A DNA stretch of 64,000 nucleotides, from positions 1,984,001-2,048,000 of the forward strand of contig CAVZTF010000003.1 in NCBI GenBank assembly GCA_963778185.1. The letters are read 5' to 3'. Of this stretch, positions 62,605 to 64,000 are shown one piece after another. Every line of letters begins with the position of its first letter. Positions within the stretch are counted from its first letter, which is position 1. Both the position numbers and the translations under genes were made by a program. This DNA comes from RPQJ01 sp963778185. Its GTDB lineage: Bacteria; Pseudomonadota; Gammaproteobacteria; Steroidobacterales; Steroidobacteraceae. The notes beneath the pieces are model-generated. The model was not told the DNA's origin, ran no database searches, and was given only the letters and a program-made list of their open reading frames with translations.

Positions 62605-64000
62605 ATGCCAAAGTCAAAGTCCAGTCGTTCACCATCCAGGGTCACTGCAGGGAAGGGCATTGCCGCCAAGGCGTCTCGCCAGTCCGCCGACACCAATGCG
62701 ACCGTGGCATCGCTGCCCTTCAATGCCAACAAGGATGCCGAGTACGGGCACGCGACCGCGCTCGCGCCGTCGCAAGGCGAGCACGTGACACCGCCGTCGG
62801 ACCTGGTGGGCGCGAGTTCTCTGGCCGAAGTGAATCGGTCCGGCAAGGCGGGCCGGCCTGCTTCCGCCGGTGGTCACCTGAGCGTGGGGCCTCTCGATGC
62901 GGTTCGCGTCGACGCGACGGGCCGGCCCCTGTCCACCAACCAGGGTGTGTCTGTCGCAGACAACCAGCACTCGCTCAAGGCCGGGCTGCGCGGCCCAGCG
63001 CTGCTCAAGGACTTCATCCTGCGCGAGAAGATCACGCACTTCGATCACGAGCGCATACCGGAGCGCGTCGTGCACGCGCGAGGTTCGGCAGCCCACGGCT
63101 ATTTCGAGTGCTACAAGCCCTTGACCAGGCTCACGCGGGCAGCGCCGTTCCAGTCCGCAGGCAAGGTCACCCCGGTCTTCGTGCGATTCTCGACCGTCGC
63201 GGGTGAGCGCGGTTCGAAGGACACCGCCCGCGACGTGCGTGGCTTTGCCGTCAAGTTCTACACGGACGAAGGCAACTGGGATCTGGTGGGCAACAACATG
63301 CCCGTGTTCTTCATCCAGGACGCGATGAAGTTCCCGGACCTGGTGCACGCCGTGAAGCCTGAACCGCATCACGGCATGCCACAGGCCGCCTCCGCACATG
63401 ACACGTTCTGGGACTTCATCGGCCTGATGCCGGAGTCGATCCACATGATCCTGTGGGTGATGTCCGACCGCGCCATTCCGCGCAGCCTGCGCATGATGCA
63501 GGGCTTCGGCGTGCACACCTTCCGCCTTGTCAACGATACAGGCGAATCGGTGTTCGCGAAATTCCACTGGAATCCCCGGCTCGGCACGCATTCGTTGTGC
63601 TGGGACGAGGCGGTCAAGATCTCCGGGGCCGATCCTGATTTCCACCGCCGCGACCTGTGGGAGGCCATCGAGGCGGGTGAATACCCGGCGTGGGAACTCG
63701 GCTTGCAGGTGTTCACGCAGGAGCAGGCCGCCAAGTTCAGCTTCGACGTGCTCGACCCGACCAAGATCGTGCCGGAGGAACTGGTGCCGGTGACGCCGGT
63801 GGGACGCATGGTGCTCGACCGCAACCCGGATAACTTCTTCGCCGAGACCGAGCAGGTCGCATTCTGCGCGGCGCACGTGGTGCCCGGCATCGACTTCACC
63901 AATGATCCGCTGCTGGCTGGACGCATACACTCATACGTCGACACGCAGATCTCACGGCTGGGTGGACCCAACTTCCACGAGATCCCGATCAACGCGCCGC
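62605..64000 (+). CDS. katE: clade-2 large-subunit catalase (partial, 3' end cut)
   Basis: The first 465 codons of a monofunctional heme catalase; it continues past the window. A long hydrophilic N-terminal extension (about 1-100) precedes the catalase core, as in HPII/KatE. Catalytic histidine lies in RVVHARGSAAHG, asparagine in GNNMPVFFIQD, and the proximal heme tyrosine in GRIHSYVDTQ (Y444). A cysteine at 421, 23 residues before that tyrosine, is of interest (see findings). It decomposes hydrogen peroxide, typically in stationary phase under sigmaS. ATG 62605 with GGGAAGAAGC upstream. Confidence 0.95.
   Translation, partial: MPKSKSSRSPSRVTAGKGIAAKASRQSADTNATVASLPFNANKDAEYGHATALAPSQGEHVTPPSDLVGASSLAEVNRSGKAGRPASAGGHLSVGPLDAVRVDATGRPLSTNQGVSVADNQHSLKAGLRGPALLKDFILREKITHFDHERIPERVVHARGSAAHGYFECYKPLTRLTRAAPFQSAGKVTPVFVRFSTVAGERGSKDTARDVRGFAVKFYTDEGNWDLVGNNMPVFFIQDAMKFPDLVHAVKPEPHHGMPQAASAHDTFWDFIGLMPESIHMILWVMSDRAIPRSLRMMQGFGVHTFRLVNDTGESVFAKFHWNPRLGTHSLCWDEAVKISGADPDFHRRDLWEAIEAGEYPAWELGLQVFTQEQAAKFSFDVLDPTKIVPEELVPVTPVGRMVLDRNPDNFFAETEQVAFCAAHVVPGIDFTNDPLLAGRIHSYVDTQISRLGGPNFHEIPINAP

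Noticed and set aside
1..64000. CRISPR arrays, tRNA or rRNA genes, insertion sequences, prophage genes
   Set aside because: No spaced direct repeats, no tRNA-like cloverleaf ends and no transposase, integrase or phage structural proteins were seen on reading both strands.

Overview
The window is about 64 kb of GC-rich (roughly two-thirds G+C), densely coded chromosomal DNA from a Gram-negative bacterium. LigD/Ku, a NarX/NarL-type pair, MacAB-like exporters, OmpA/AsmA/TonB-receptor genes and a formate dehydrogenase module suggest a gammaproteobacterium, perhaps near Steroidobacterales, Nevskiales or Xanthomonadales. The class is a fair inference; the order is a guess. I saw no rRNA, tRNA, CRISPR array, phage, integrase or insertion sequence.

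Layout. 1-2.7 kb: end of a formate dehydrogenase operon (lipoprotein, cytochrome b subunit) running into a TiaS-like protein and an S-component-like membrane protein. 2.7-9.1 kb: a TonB-dependent receptor with an 18-glycine tract, YceI, TerC, CstA and a YbdD-like protein. 9.1-17.4 kb: a sigma54-controlled operon of MFP adaptor, ATPase, two permeases, NtrC-type regulator, sensor kinase and a secreted NTF2-like protein, behind a perfect -24/-12 promoter with CGGACA repeats upstream. 17.5-20.1 kb: phosphorylase, isomerase and FucA-like aldolase genes that fit the methylthioadenosine DHAP shunt.

20.2-32.6 kb: two Crp/Fnr-like regulators, a DUF4398/OmpA pair, two diguanylate cyclases, a lipase-like hydrolase and many small envelope proteins (CsbD, glycine zipper, BON, three tiny membrane peptides), then PhoX. 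32.7-42.5 kb: a phospholipase D-like lipoprotein, an SbmA/YddA-type ABC protein whose ATPase motifs are lost, a GH5 glucanase-like enzyme, an epimerase, a Sel1/2OG-oxygenase, a hydrolase-LuxR fusion with a neighbouring di-iron protein, and DUF4870.

42.6-64 kb: a stress-protection region with ferritin-like proteins, GlsB, cardiolipin synthase, a two-component system with an extra receiver protein, AI-2E transporter, CBS, BON, DUF883, a third Crp/Fnr-like regulator, LigD and Ku, AsmA, a three-heme lipoprotein and a clade-2 catalase cut by the window end.

Regulatory threads. Three Crp/Fnr-like proteins share an RRxGVT recognition helix and a C-terminal CxCY motif, and a palindrome related to GTACGGTACCGTAC lies near all three genes or their operons. 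A second motif, GTCCTAC/GTAGGAC, recurs in intergenic regions beside stress genes. Together these suggest a stationary-phase/stress regulon spread over the right two-thirds of the window; this is inference from sequence pattern only.
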